Origin: Actinomycetota bacterium
GTDB lineage: Bacteria > Armatimonadota > SYMT01
Reading direction: 5' to 3'
Length of the DNA: 42,769 bases
NCBI GenBank assembly: GCA_005805375.1
Contig: SYMT01000340.1
Location: 1-42,769, forward strand
Part shown: positions 27,536 through 36,675 of the stretch, piece by piece
Layout: the number at the start of each line of letters is the position of its first letter
How positions within the stretch are numbered: position 1 is the first letter of the stretch
Translations under genes and position numbers: made by a program
Notes under the pieces: generated by a model
Database searches by the model: none
The model's input: the letters and a program-made list of their open reading frames with translations, nothing else
What the model was told of the DNA's origin: nothing

Positions 27536-28666
27536 CTACTGCGACGTAAGGTCCGGGTTCCCCTCCCGCGTGATCCAGAGAACTTCATGCGCCTCAGTCA
27601 TGTCCGGGGGCTCCCAGCGGTCAAGCAGATGCCCGAGGACGGGTTCCGGGACCGGCGCCGGGCGCGCTCGATTCTGCCGATACAGGCGTTTGCACGGGGT
27701 ATCCACAAAGATGATGGTGATTCGAGCTCCATACTCGACGCAGAGGTCCACCACCTTCCGTCGCAGATCCCGAGTCACGTTCGTTGCGTCCCACACGAAC
27801 GACTCTGCGCGCCGCAAGTACTCGCGGGCCAGTTCCCGCGCTCGCCCCGCAGCGAGGGACCCACTTTCGCCAGGTCCCAGGCGGAGTTCGACGCGTAATT
27901 CGTCGAGAGACACCACCGGCTCCGCACGATGCTTGCGAATCCAGGTGCTCTTGCCCGCTCCCGGCAGCCCGGACATCATGTAGACCTGAAACCGACTGCT
28001 GTCGTGCGCGTGATAGTACGGGTTCCGCTCGGGAGTCCGAAAGTACAGAAACCGGCTGTGGGACGACGGAAACGGCCAGGCCCGATCGGCACAGCCCAGT
28101 TCCCGGCAGTATTCTTCGTAGAGGGCAATCTGATCCAATATCCGGGCGCGGTCGGGTGAAGTACGCCCCAAAGCGTCGGCCCGGGCCAGCAGACCCAACC
28201 AATCACAGCGAGTTACCAGGCTGATGCGGGCAGCGCGCCGCAGCGGATCCGTTTCATCAATCAGAAAGAAGGGCGCCTGGTGATAGCGGATGAGGTTGGC
28301 GACTTGCTCCCGCATCTTTGGCGGGGCATCGGCTTCCCAGAGCAGTCGCCGGGCTCGGACCGCACCTCGCAGGGAGTGATTCGGATGCCGAATGTGCCCG
28401 CCATCCACACGAGTGCAGGTCGGCTTGGCGACATCGTGCAGGAGCGCCGCCGCGAACAGGATCTCGCGCGCGTTGTCGTCCAGTGCCTGCCACTCCGGCA
28501 GCGCCACGAGCGCGTCGCACACCATCTTCGTGTGGATCCAGACGTCGCCTTCAGGGTGATACACCGGGTCCTGCGCGCACGCAGCCATGTCTCGCACCCA
28601 CGGTGCGTCGAAGCCGGACCACTCGACGGTGTGGCCCGGTGCGGGGCACGGGAACGCCAGGTGCAT
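27536..28666 (-). CDS. HD-domain plus polynucleotide kinase fusion (HD-Pnk-like RNA/DNA end-healing enzyme)
   Basis: HD motifs HTKMVCDAL, AAALLHDVAKPTCTRVDGGHIRHPNHSLRGA; P-loop MMSGLPGAGKSTWIRKHRAEPVVSLDELRVEL; start at 28666 overlaps the ligase stop (TGATG arrangement). Confidence 0.8.
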   Translation of the reverse strand: MHLAFPCPAPGHTVEWSGFDAPWVRDMAACAQDPVYHPEGDVWIHTKMVCDALVALPEWQALDDNAREILFAAALLHDVAKPTCTRVDGGHIRHPNHSLRGAVRARRLLWEADAPPKMREQVANLIRYHQAPFFLIDETDPLRRAARISLVTRCDWLGLLARADALGRTSPDRARILDQIALYEEYCRELGCADRAWPFPSSHSRFLYFRTPERNPYYHAHDSSRFQVYMMSGLPGAGKSTWIRKHRAEPVVSLDELRVELRLGPGESGSLAAGRARELAREYLRRAESFVWDATNVTRDLRRKVVDLCVEYGARITIIFVDTPCKRLYRQNRARPAPVPEPVLGHLLDRWEPPDMTEAHEVLWITREGNPDLTSQ

Positions 28667-29445
28667 CAGTGGGCCCAGAGATCCACACCGGGAGCCAGCC
28701 GATTCTGAATCACCGGGCGGTCCGCCCAGTGGCTGCCCGAATCGAGGAGTGCGTTCAGGAATCCCGGGCGCACGTATTTGAGGCGCCGGACCACCCGATC
28801 GCCCTCTTCTACCTTCAGGTACAAGCCCTCCATCAGTTCCGTGCCGTCCGATTCGCCCAGTGCGCGCGCCGGGTCCACCCCCGCGTGGCGTGCTGCCTGT
28901 GCCAGCGATTCGCGCCAGTGTTCCGATTTGTACAGGGAGCGCCCAATTCGCTGCGTGAGCACCTCGCTTCGATCCGGACACCCTTCCCAGATGACCGGCG
29001 CCGAGCAAACCGGGAGACCCGCCAGCAGGCGCCGGCGGGCCGCCGTGGACAGGAACGATCCCGACACCTGATCGAGCACGTCAAACTCCAGGAAATAGTG
29101 CGGCAGGAGGTCGTAGAAGCACGTGTGCCGGGCATAGAGCCATTCCCCATAGAGCACGTACCGGGTTCCGAGAACCTCCTGAAATCCCGCCTGATGGACT
29201 CCGGCCCACTGCTTGAACAGTGCGAAGTGGCGCTCCCGTGGACCTCCCGTAAGAAAATGCCCCCGGCTTTGCAGTTGAAGCACGCCCCGAGCATCGAACG
29301 ATATCCCGGCGTTCGCCCCATCCAGCTTCTCTTCCGCCACCACGAAGAGCCCCCGGATCTGGGAAAAGGGCACCGCTTCCAGGTCCTGATCCCCGACTTG
29401 AAAGCGGGATCCCTCCAAATGTGGAGTGCGCGGGTACTTCTGCAT
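28666..29445 (-). CDS. RNA ligase (covalent nucleotidyltransferase superfamily)
   Basis: Motif I EEKLDGAN; motif III YGEWLYA; IIIa YFLEFDVLD; motif IV MEGLYLKVEEG; motif V VRRLKYVRPGF. Confidence 0.85.
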   Translation of the reverse strand: MQKYPRTPHLEGSRFQVGDQDLEAVPFSQIRGLFVVAEEKLDGANAGISFDARGVLQLQSRGHFLTGGPRERHFALFKQWAGVHQAGFQEVLGTRYVLYGEWLYARHTCFYDLLPHYFLEFDVLDQVSGSFLSTAARRRLLAGLPVCSAPVIWEGCPDRSEVLTQRIGRSLYKSEHWRESLAQAARHAGVDPARALGESDGTELMEGLYLKVEEGDRVVRRLKYVRPGFLNALLDSGSHWADRPVIQNRLAPGVDLWAH

Positions 29446-29697
29446 TGCGGATCAGGGAACGGCGACCGGCGCGGGCACGCGCGGGCACTGTGCTCGCACC
29501 GAGGCGGCTAAAATGCGGGCGGGACGCCCGCGCGTTTGGGACTGTGGGCAGGATACGTGCGGTCCCGGGTAGGTCCTCCTCGACGATGTGCCGCGAAACA
29601 TCTCGCCCTTGCCTGCGCCTGGAAGCGACAGCCCAGCCCGCGGGCCGGCTGTGTTCGCGCCCGCGGCATCATCGGCGGGCCGGTATGTTTGGGCCGA

Positions 29698-30801
29698 TCA
29701 GGTCCAGCGAAGTTCTGAGAGGCTGTTCACGCGAACCGCCTGCTCACCTACCTGGTGGCACCAGTCCGCTGTCGCCTCTTCCACTCTGGCCCGCAGCGCC
29801 TCCGACACCTCGCCGAACCTCGCGCCCAGGATGCGCAGCAAGAACGTCCGGGCTTCGTGCTCCATACCGCGCATTTCTCCGCGCGCTTCTCCGCGCGCTT
29901 CTCCTTCTTCGCGCAGGACTTCTGCGTAGGTTTTCTCTGCCAATACCATCTCCCCCCTGGCGACCCGCCGGAACTTCGAGCGCTCCGTGGCTTCCACTAC
30001 GCGCCGCTCCAGGTCCGGGCGCTCCCGGACGCCGCGACGGTGGTGCACCAACAGCCGTAGAAAGTGTACCAGCTCCAGCCACTGGTAGCGCATCGTTTCC
30101 GGCAACTCGTTTAGTTCGGCGAGTGCCTCGGTGAGCAGTTCCGGGAATGCCTCCCGGGACACGCCGATGTCCCGTTGGGCGCGGAGCACCGGCGCCAATG
30201 GCCCCGCCTGCGCCAGTTCCTGGTCCGTCTGGCGGCGCAGGGGCACGAAGAAGGTCTTCCAGGCGGGAATGCAGGGTTCCATTCCGCCCGGCGCCTCAAT
30301 GAGCGCGGCCAGATTCAGCGGTTCGGTCCATTCGTCCTCGCCGGTGTGGAACACGATCGGCATGATGAACGAGTACCGCCGCTCGTCCGCGGGCACGCCA
30401 TCCCGGTTGAATTCCGTCTTCTCCTGGACCCAGAGACACGCCATGTAGAACAGCAACCGCAGCGCGATTTCCACGTCGGGCCAGGTCTGGTGCTCAAGGA
30501 GAATGATGATCCAGATGCACCGGCCGGCGTCGGCGTCCCCGATCCGGTAGGGGATGCGCCACACTACGTCGCTTTCGGCCTGGCGCAAGTCGTCGGGGAG
30601 GAAGCTGCGCTCCAGCGGCTCGGCACGCGTGGGGTCCACCCGCGTAGCGGTGTCCGGATCAACGAGGTGCAGGAAGCAGTGCAGCAGGACGATGTCGCTG
30701 AAGATCCAGCGCCAGCCCCGATCCTGGAACTCCCGGATCACGCGCCGGGGCGGACGGGTTTGTGCGGTGCGAGTCGGGGTGATGCGGATGCGACGGGCCA
30801 C
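29698..30801 (-). CDS. Rpn/YhgA-like PD-(D/E)XK nuclease family protein with DUF4351-like C-terminus
   Basis: FLPDDLRQAESDVVWRIPYRIGDADAGRCIWIIILLEHQTWPDVEIALRLLFYM; GEARGEARGEMRG repeat; LRILGARFGEVSEALRARVEEA C-terminus; start likely GTG about 30801. Confidence 0.8.
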   Translation of the reverse strand: MARRIRITPTRTAQTRPPRRVIREFQDRGWRWIFSDIVLLHCFLHLVDPDTATRVDPTRAEPLERSFLPDDLRQAESDVVWRIPYRIGDADAGRCIWIIILLEHQTWPDVEIALRLLFYMACLWVQEKTEFNRDGVPADERRYSFIMPIVFHTGEDEWTEPLNLAALIEAPGGMEPCIPAWKTFFVPLRRQTDQELAQAGPLAPVLRAQRDIGVSREAFPELLTEALAELNELPETMRYQWLELVHFLRLLVHHRRGVRERPDLERRVVEATERSKFRRVARGEMVLAEKTYAEVLREEGEARGEARGEMRGMEHEARTFLLRILGARFGEVSEALRARVEEATADWCHQVGEQAVRVNSLSELRWT

Positions 30802-30946
30802 TGCGGGCTCTCTCTTCAAGCGGGTCCGGTGCGCCTGGCGGCGCCACCACAATCTGGTGGGTGTTCCGTCACTCAGTTTGTAGTTGGTCGCCGCTGTTCC
30901 TTCTGAGTGCGTGCGGTTGCCCCGGGTTTGCACCCAGAACTGCCGG

Positions 30947-30972
30947 CCTCTTGCACCCGCGGGTGCAAGAGG
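30947..30972. repeat. 26-bp perfect palindrome cctcttgcacccgcgggtgcaagagg
   Basis: Self reverse-complementary by direct reading. Confidence 0.9.
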
Positions 30973-31002
30973 GGTGCGATCCACGAATTGGGTAAACGCG
31001 TG
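30972..31002. repeat. Left arm of a 31-bp perfect inverted repeat (mate 31364-31394)
   Basis: gggtgcgatccacgaattgggtaaacgcgtg versus cacgcgtttacccaattcgtggatcgcaccc at 31364-31394; similarity continues outward (30942-30956 versus 31395-31409). Confidence 0.95.
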
Positions 31003-31363
31003 GACGAGGGGTCATGCGAGTTGCGCATCGGGTGAGAATCGGCTCCGGCAAAGGGAAGTGTCCCTGGCCGGCACACGCAGGACAAACGGCCCGAATGGCC
31101 GGCTCGTCCGGTTGGCGCTCGAGGATCCGTTGCTGCAGTTCACGCCCGATCCGCATCTTCACCCGCTCGACCAGTTCCTCAATCCGGTCCATCGTGACCG
31201 CCTCATCCGGGAACGCCGCCAGCTCCTGGTCCAGTTCCTCCCGGCACCGGGCGGTCAGCGCATCCGCGAACTCCTGCCGTCCAGTCATCCTCGTCCCTCC
31301 CTGGGAGGCAACGCGCTCCCCAGGGCATGGATTCACCACCCGCAACTCGCAGGACTCCGCGTT

Positions 31364-31394
31364 CACGCGTTTACCCAATTCGTGGATCGCACCC
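31364..31394. repeat. Right arm of the 31-bp perfect inverted repeat (mate 30972-31002)
   Basis: Exact reverse complement of 30972-31002. Confidence 0.95.
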
Positions 31395-31438
31395 GTGCAA
31401 GAGGCCGGCGGTTCTGGTTGCCGGGGAGCTTACCGGCC

Positions 31439-31483
31439 CCGGGCGATGGAGCCACACGCCATTGGGCCGGCTCCATCGCCCGG
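31439..31483. terminator. 15-bp perfect stem hairpin just downstream of gatA
   Basis: ccgggcgatggagcc (31439-31453) pairs with ggctccatcgcccgg (31469-31483), 15-nt loop; located after the gatA stop (31516, minus strand); no clear T-tract. Confidence 0.55.
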
Positions 31484-31515
31484 AGGCGGGGCTACATCCA
31501 CCCACTCTTCGGCGG

Positions 31516-32982
31516 TCACGGCGACAGGCTGGGAACCCGCGGTTGCCAATTTGCCGCCTGCTCGTAGGCGTGGGCGGCGCGCAGGACGGTGGCCTCGTCC
31601 AGGGACTTGCCGATGATCTGGAGACCGATGGGGAGACCGTCCTGGAAGCCGCAGGGGAGGCTGATGGCGCAGTTGCCGGCCATGTTTACCGGGATGGTGC
31701 AAATGTCGCTGAGCTTCATTGCGAGCGGATCACCGGCTTTCTCACCGATACGGAATGCGACTTCGGGCGAAGTGGGCGCCACCAGCACATCGTACCGCTC
31801 CCAACAGCGCTCGAAGTCCTGCTTCACCAGGGTGCGCACGCGGAGCGCCTTGTCATAGTAGGCGTCATAGTACCCGGCGCTCAGCGCGTACGTCCCGAGC
31901 ATGATCCGGTGCTTCACCTCGTCGCCGAAGCCGAGATCGCGGGTTTCCTCAAACATGCCGATCACATCGCGGGCGTTGTCCGCACGGATGCCGTAGCGGA
32001 CGCCGTCATATCGGGCGAGATTGGAACTGGCTTCGGCGGGCGCGATGATGTAGTAGCAGGCGAGCCCGTACTCGGCATGGGGAGTGGATGTTTCCTCCAC
32101 CGTTGCGCCGAGATCGCAGAACAGGTCCAGGGCTCGGCGCACTGCGGTGCGCACCGTCTCGTGAACGCCTTCGGCAAAATACTCGCGCGGTACGCCGATC
32201 CGCAGGCCCCGGACGTCCCCGGTGAGCGCCGCCCGGTAGTCGGGCGCTTCCACCGGCAGTGAGGTGCTGTCGAGCGGGTCCGGCACTGCGAGGGCCTGGA
32301 GCAGCAGGGCGGCATCCTCGACGCTGCGTGCAAAGGGGCCGATCTGGTCCAACGACGAGGCGAAGGCGACCAATCCGTAGCGACTCACCCGCCCATAGGT
32401 CGGCTTCATCCCTACCACCCCGCAGAGTGCCGCGGGCTGGCGAATGGACCCTCCCGTATCGCTTCCGGTGGCGAGTGGGGACATGCAGGCCGCTACCGCC
32501 GCCGCCGACCCCCCCGACGAGCCGCCGGGCACCCGGTCGAGATCCCACGGGTTCCGGGTGGTGAAGAGCCCGCTGTTTTCCGTAGAGGAGCCCATGGCGA
32601 ACTCGTCGAGATTTGTTTTTCCGAGCAGGACACAGCCTGCTTCCCGCACCAGCCGGGTAGCCGTGGCATCGTACGGCGGCTGCCAGTCTCCCAGGATCTT
32701 CGAACTACAGGTGGTCCGGATTCCTCGAGTACAGAAATTGTCTTTGAGGGCGATGGGAATCCCCGCCAGGGGAGGCAATGCTTCTCCACGGGCACGGGCT
32801 GCGTCCCAGTGATCCGCCTGAGCCAGGGCCGTGCCGGGGGTGAGCGTCACAAAGGCCCGAACACGCGGGTCCAGCGCCGCACAGCGGTCGAGATGCGCCT
32901 GTGCGACTTCGTGGCAGGAGACTTCGCCCCGACCAATGGCTGCTCGCAGCGCCGCAGCGCTCAGTTCCCAGAGTTCCGCCAT
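31516..32982 (-). CDS. gatA: Asp-tRNA(Asn)/Glu-tRNA(Gln) amidotransferase subunit A
   Basis: GatA signature: [82 protein letters not shown]; gatC immediately upstream. Confidence 0.97.
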   Translation of the reverse strand: MAELWELSAAALRAAIGRGEVSCHEVAQAHLDRCAALDPRVRAFVTLTPGTALAQADHWDAARARGEALPPLAGIPIALKDNFCTRGIRTTCSSKILGDWQPPYDATATRLVREAGCVLLGKTNLDEFAMGSSTENSGLFTTRNPWDLDRVPGGSSGGSAAAVAACMSPLATGSDTGGSIRQPAALCGVVGMKPTYGRVSRYGLVAFASSLDQIGPFARSVEDAALLLQALAVPDPLDSTSLPVEAPDYRAALTGDVRGLRIGVPREYFAEGVHETVRTAVRRALDLFCDLGATVEETSTPHAEYGLACYYIIAPAEASSNLARYDGVRYGIRADNARDVIGMFEETRDLGFGDEVKHRIMLGTYALSAGYYDAYYDKALRVRTLVKQDFERCWERYDVLVAPTSPEVAFRIGEKAGDPLAMKLSDICTIPVNMAGNCAISLPCGFQDGLPIGLQIIGKSLDEATVLRAAHAYEQAANWQPRVPSLSP

Positions 32983-32985
32983 CGC

Positions 32986-33282
32986 CTACTCCGTATCCAC
33001 GACGCGCGGTACCACGAAGAACTCGTCGCGTGCTTCCGGGGCCCCGTGCAGCAGTTCTGCACGGGGCAGGGAGGGGCGAGCCGTGTCGGCGCGGAAAACG
33101 TTGGTCAGAGTCATCGCGTGCGCGGTCGGCGGCACCTCACGGGTGTCCACCGCCTGCAGGCGGTCGAATTGCTGCAGAATCACGTTCAGGTCATCCGCGA
33201 GCTTCTGCTTTTCGGTCTCCGTCAGTCGGAGGCGGGACAGCAGGGCTACGTGTTCGACCTCAGCCAGGGTAAGACGGGGCAT
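32986..33282 (-). CDS. gatC: Asp-tRNA(Asn)/Glu-tRNA(Gln) amidotransferase subunit C
   Basis: LTLAEVEHVALLSRLRLTETEKQKLADDLNVILQQFDRLQAVDTREVPPTAHAMTLTNVFRADTARPSLPRAELLHGAPEARDEFFVVPRVV. Confidence 0.97.
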   Translation of the reverse strand: MPRLTLAEVEHVALLSRLRLTETEKQKLADDLNVILQQFDRLQAVDTREVPPTAHAMTLTNVFRADTARPSLPRAELLHGAPEARDEFFVVPRVVDTE

Positions 33283-33344
33283 TGAGCGGGTTCCGGGATA
33301 CTCTCGGGAAAATCGCCGTATTCTATCACGAGGGAAGAGGGGCC

Positions 33345-33560
33345 ATGAGCGACACGATCCGGTTTTCCTGTCCGCAGTGCGGGGCGAACGCCGAGTTGTC
33401 CCAGGTGCAGGGAGACCACTGCCCCGGGTGCAATTTTGAATTCAAGTGGTTCGGGCCCGGTGAGCAGCGCACTGCGGACGATTACCTGCACGCCCTGACC
33501 CGTACGAAACACCTCTTGATGCTCCCGGATGGCTCCGGGTTCGTCATCGCCCACGAGTGA
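33345..33560 (+). CDS. Small zinc-ribbon protein
   Basis: FSCPQCGANAELSQVQGDHCPGCNFEF (CxxC...CxxC); ATG at 33345. Confidence 0.6.
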   Translation: MSDTIRFSCPQCGANAELSQVQGDHCPGCNFEFKWFGPGEQRTADDYLHALTRTKHLLMLPDGSGFVIAHE

Positions 33561-33576
33561 ATGACCACGGATTTTA

Positions 33577-34347
33577 ATGATGGCGCTCATCCCCACTGAC
33601 TTCGACCGGTACTTTTCGATCGCTAATGCTGCGGATCGTTTCGCGGAAGCCCTGGAACTGGGCGCGCGCCTCACCGGCGCGGGAGTTGGCCTCACAGAAA
33701 CCCCCGATCACGCGGCGATCTTTGCCGACCCGCCGGCACTGGTGGCCGGCCCGCTCAAGGCCGTTGGTTACGTCAACGGTCGCGATTGCCGGTGCTATCC
33801 GTCGCCGGTAGATGGGCAGGACTACATCAATGTGGCGGCCTCACTGCCGGACGGGCATCCCGCCCGGGCTCGCGGCTGGTGGGACCATGTGGCGGTGGTG
33901 CATCCCGTGGATGACGCAGCGCGCGTTCAGATGCTGAGTCAGGGATACGGCAACCCGTTTGTGCATCACCTCACATTCGGCCTGGCGCCTCCGTCGCTGG
34001 CCGGCGATGAGTATGCTCGCGCGGAAACGTTGGTGCGCGCGATGCGTGACCATTGGGAGAGCATCGGAACTCTCTTTGCCTGCCAGCCTGGAGATCTGGT
34101 CATCGCGCTTCCGGACACAGTGGTCCGGCGCCCCGGCTTTCAGGCGGACTTCCACCGGTGGGTGGGGGGCTTGGCCCCGGAATACTGGCAGGTGGAGGCG
34201 ATGCAAGGGGGCGGGTTCCTCCTCCAGTTCTTCGTGCTCCAGGGGGGACGCATCGAGGTTGCCCTCCGGGTAGGGACCACCCAGGTGTTCAATCCGAAGA
34301 GCGTGCAGAAGATTTCCGCCGAGGAGATCAGCACCGTCCAGGGCTGA
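33577..34347 (+). CDS. Hypothetical protein
   Basis: Long ORF with coding-like composition; no recognised family. Confidence 0.6.
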   Translation: MMALIPTDFDRYFSIANAADRFAEALELGARLTGAGVGLTETPDHAAIFADPPALVAGPLKAVGYVNGRDCRCYPSPVDGQDYINVAASLPDGHPARARGWWDHVAVVHPVDDAARVQMLSQGYGNPFVHHLTFGLAPPSLAGDEYARAETLVRAMRDHWESIGTLFACQPGDLVIALPDTVVRRPGFQADFHRWVGGLAPEYWQVEAMQGGGFLLQFFVLQGGRIEVALRVGTTQVFNPKSVQKISAEEISTVQG

Positions 34348-34375
34348 CGCGAGCCGGCGCTGGGCGCTGCGAGGG

Positions 34376-35500
34376 ATGACGAGCTTGTACGTGCCGATGC
34401 TGGCGTTGGGGCGCGAGTACGCGGAGATCACGGCTGAAGTGCAGGCCGCCTGGAACGACACTCTGCGGGACATGCGGCTGCTCGGAGGCCGCCAGTTGCG
34501 TGCGTTCGAACAGGAAGTCGCGGCATTTGCTGCATCACCCCACGCGGTCGGGGTGGCTTCCGGCACGGATGCGCTGGTACTGGCGCTCCTTGCGGTGGGA
34601 GTCGGGGCAGGCGACGAGGTTCTGCTCCAGGCGAACGGTTTCATCGCCGGCGTGGAAGCAATCCGCCTCGCCGGCGGCCGGCCCGTGCTGGTGGACTGCG
34701 AGCCGCGCGGCTACGGTCCCGACGTCGAACAACTGGAGGCGGCGGTCACCCCCCGTACCCGAGCGCTCCTGGCTATGCATCTGTACGGAGAGCCGCTCCA
34801 CATGATGCCGTTGTTGGACTTCTGCCAGCGGCACGGCCTGCGTCTGGTCGAAGATGGTTCCCACGCCCACGGCGCCCTTCGCGACGGGCGCCACGTCGGC
34901 ACCTTCGGCGATGCCGGCGCGTTCAGTTGCGGCGTGATCAAGAATCTGGGAGCGTTCGGCGACGCCGGGCTGGTTCTCTGCGCCGATCCGCGATTGGCGC
35001 AGAGTATCCGGCTCCGCCAGTCCCATGGGCAGGCGGGGAAGAATCAGCATGTCTGCTATGGGTTCAACAGCCGGCTGGATGAACTCCAGGCGGCTGTTTT
35101 GCGCATCAAACTGCGTCGTCTGGAGGCACGCAACGAACGCCGCCGGCAAATCGCCCGCCGTTACTCGGCCGCGCTGGAAGACCTCGGGGTAGTGCGGCCG
35201 CACGAAGATCCCGGAGTTCACGCCGTGTTCCATCAGTACGTCGTCCAGGTCCGAAATCGGACCGCCCTGCGCGAAGCCCTGCTTCTCAGAGGAGTAGAGA
35301 CGGGGATTCACTACCCCACTGCGCTGCATCAGCAGCCCGCCTGGATCGCCGAGTATGGGAGCGGGTTCACCTTCCCTCGCGCGGAGTACCTGGCGAGCCA
35401 CGTACTCTCACTTCCGGTGGTGCCGGACCTGACCGACACGGAAGTGGAACACGTGGTGCGGGCATTTCGGGCGACAGCGGATCTGCACATCCGGAGATGA
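34376..35500 (+). CDS. DegT/DnrJ/EryC1/StrS-family PLP aminotransferase
   Basis: VASGTDALVLALLAVGVGAGDEV, HLYGEP, LRLVEDGSHAHGALRDGRHVGTFGDAGAFSCGVIKNLGAFGDAGLV. Confidence 0.93.
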   Translation: MTSLYVPMLALGREYAEITAEVQAAWNDTLRDMRLLGGRQLRAFEQEVAAFAASPHAVGVASGTDALVLALLAVGVGAGDEVLLQANGFIAGVEAIRLAGGRPVLVDCEPRGYGPDVEQLEAAVTPRTRALLAMHLYGEPLHMMPLLDFCQRHGLRLVEDGSHAHGALRDGRHVGTFGDAGAFSCGVIKNLGAFGDAGLVLCADPRLAQSIRLRQSHGQAGKNQHVCYGFNSRLDELQAAVLRIKLRRLEARNERRRQIARRYSAALEDLGVVRPHEDPGVHAVFHQYVVQVRNRTALREALLLRGVETGIHYPTALHQQPAWIAEYGSGFTFPRAEYLASHVLSLPVVPDLTDTEVEHVVRAFRATADLHIRR

Positions 35501-36456
35501 CCCGGCCAGGCGCCGACTCCACCTGCGATCCGGAGCCCCACGGCATCGCGCTCTCGGTCATTGTGCCCATCCATAACGAGGAGGGGACGGTTCCGCTCCT
35601 GTTCGCGGAAATCTGCGCTGCACTGGAACCCCTGTGCCGCCCCTTCGAAGTGCTCCTGGTGGATGACGGGAGCACGGATGCCGGTGGGCAGATGATGGAC
35701 GAGATGGCGGCGGGGGATGCGCGGCTCCGCCCGCTGCATCTGGACGACAACTTCGGCGAGGCTGCGGCCCTCTCGGCGGGGTTCGCCCACGCGCGCGGGA
35801 CGATCGTAATGACTCTGGATGGTGACCTCCAGAACGATCCGGCAGACCTACCGCGCCTCCTGGAACTGCTGGAAACCGGCGGCTACCGCAGCGTGAGCGG
35901 CTGGCGGCGCCGGCGGACCGGCGGCCTCATCCGGGTCCTGCCGTCCGGTCTGGCAAATTGGCTCATCGCTCGGGTTTCGGGGGTGCCGGCACGAGACACC
36001 GGGTGTGGTCTCAAGGCCCACCGCTCGGAAGTCGTGCGCGGTATCTGCCTTCCCGACGGCCTGCACCGGTTCATTCCGGCCGTATTCGGCGTGTGCGCAT
36101 CGGAGTTTGCGCAACTGGAGGTGGCCGACCGGCCCAGACGGAGCGGGCAGAGCCACTATGGCTTGTCGCGCTTCCGGGCGGTGCTCCGGGACCTGTTGGT
36201 GGTCCGTTATCTCCCGCACCACATCGCGCGTGGATTCCACGCCGCCGGCCGCCTGCGGGCAGGCGGCATCCTCGGCGGAGTGGTTGCGGTCCTGTGTCTG
36301 TGCGCCGGTCGCCCCGGGGGGGCGGCCGCTGCGGGGCTGCTCGCCGGCGCACTGGCGACGCTGGCCGCGAGCCTCGCCGCCAATCTGGACCGTTGGCGCT
36401 GCGCACAGCAGCGCAAGACGTATCGCGTGCGCCCGATATCCGCAGAACAGATGTAG
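35497..36456 (+). CDS. Family 2 glycosyltransferase (polyprenyl-phosphate glycosyltransferase-like)
   Basis: LSVIVPIHNEEGTVPLLFAEICAAL, VLLVDDGSTDAG, IVMTLDGDLQNDPADLPRLLELLE, C-terminal hydrophobic region; overlaps the aminotransferase stop by 4 nt. Confidence 0.92.
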   Translation: MTRPGADSTCDPEPHGIALSVIVPIHNEEGTVPLLFAEICAALEPLCRPFEVLLVDDGSTDAGGQMMDEMAAGDARLRPLHLDDNFGEAAALSAGFAHARGTIVMTLDGDLQNDPADLPRLLELLETGGYRSVSGWRRRRTGGLIRVLPSGLANWLIARVSGVPARDTGCGLKAHRSEVVRGICLPDGLHRFIPAVFGVCASEFAQLEVADRPRRSGQSHYGLSRFRAVLRDLLVVRYLPHHIARGFHAAGRLRAGGILGGVVAVLCLCAGRPGGAAAAGLLAGALATLAASLAANLDRWRCAQQRKTYRVRPISAEQM

Positions 36457-36483
36457 GGGGGCAACCCCCCGTGGTTGCCCCCC
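36456..36483 (+). terminator. GC-only hairpin at the glycosyltransferase stop codon
   Basis: ggggggcaacc (36456-36466) / ggttgcccccc (36473-36483), 11-bp perfect stem, 6-nt loop; no U-tract. Confidence 0.5.
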
Positions 36484-36675
36484 CCGCGAGGAACGCGCTG
36501 AGTAACGGGTTTCCAGGGTTACAGGTGTCGGCGCCCCGGCAATCGGGAAACCATGTAGCCCTGGAAACCTGGTTTTCACACTCACTCCTGACTTCGTTTG
36601 TCCTCACTCCTCCCTGGCTGGATGTGTCCTGCGTCTGCAGGCGCTGGGCCAGTCCGGGGCGAACCTGTCGTTGCC

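Larger units (their letters stand above)
30869..31288 (-). pseudogene. Small ORF, possibly an N-terminal fragment of an ISKra4-like transposase, enclosed by inverted repeats
   Basis: MTGRQEFADALTARCREELDQELAAFPDEAVTMDRIEELVERVKMRIGRELQQRILERQPDEPAIRAVCPACAGQGHFP; resembles transposase N-terminus, truncated. Confidence 0.35.

Noticed and set aside
28318-29511. 397-aa plus-strand ORF
   Set aside because: Antisense to the RNA ligase and HD-Pnk genes, which carry complete catalytic motifs.
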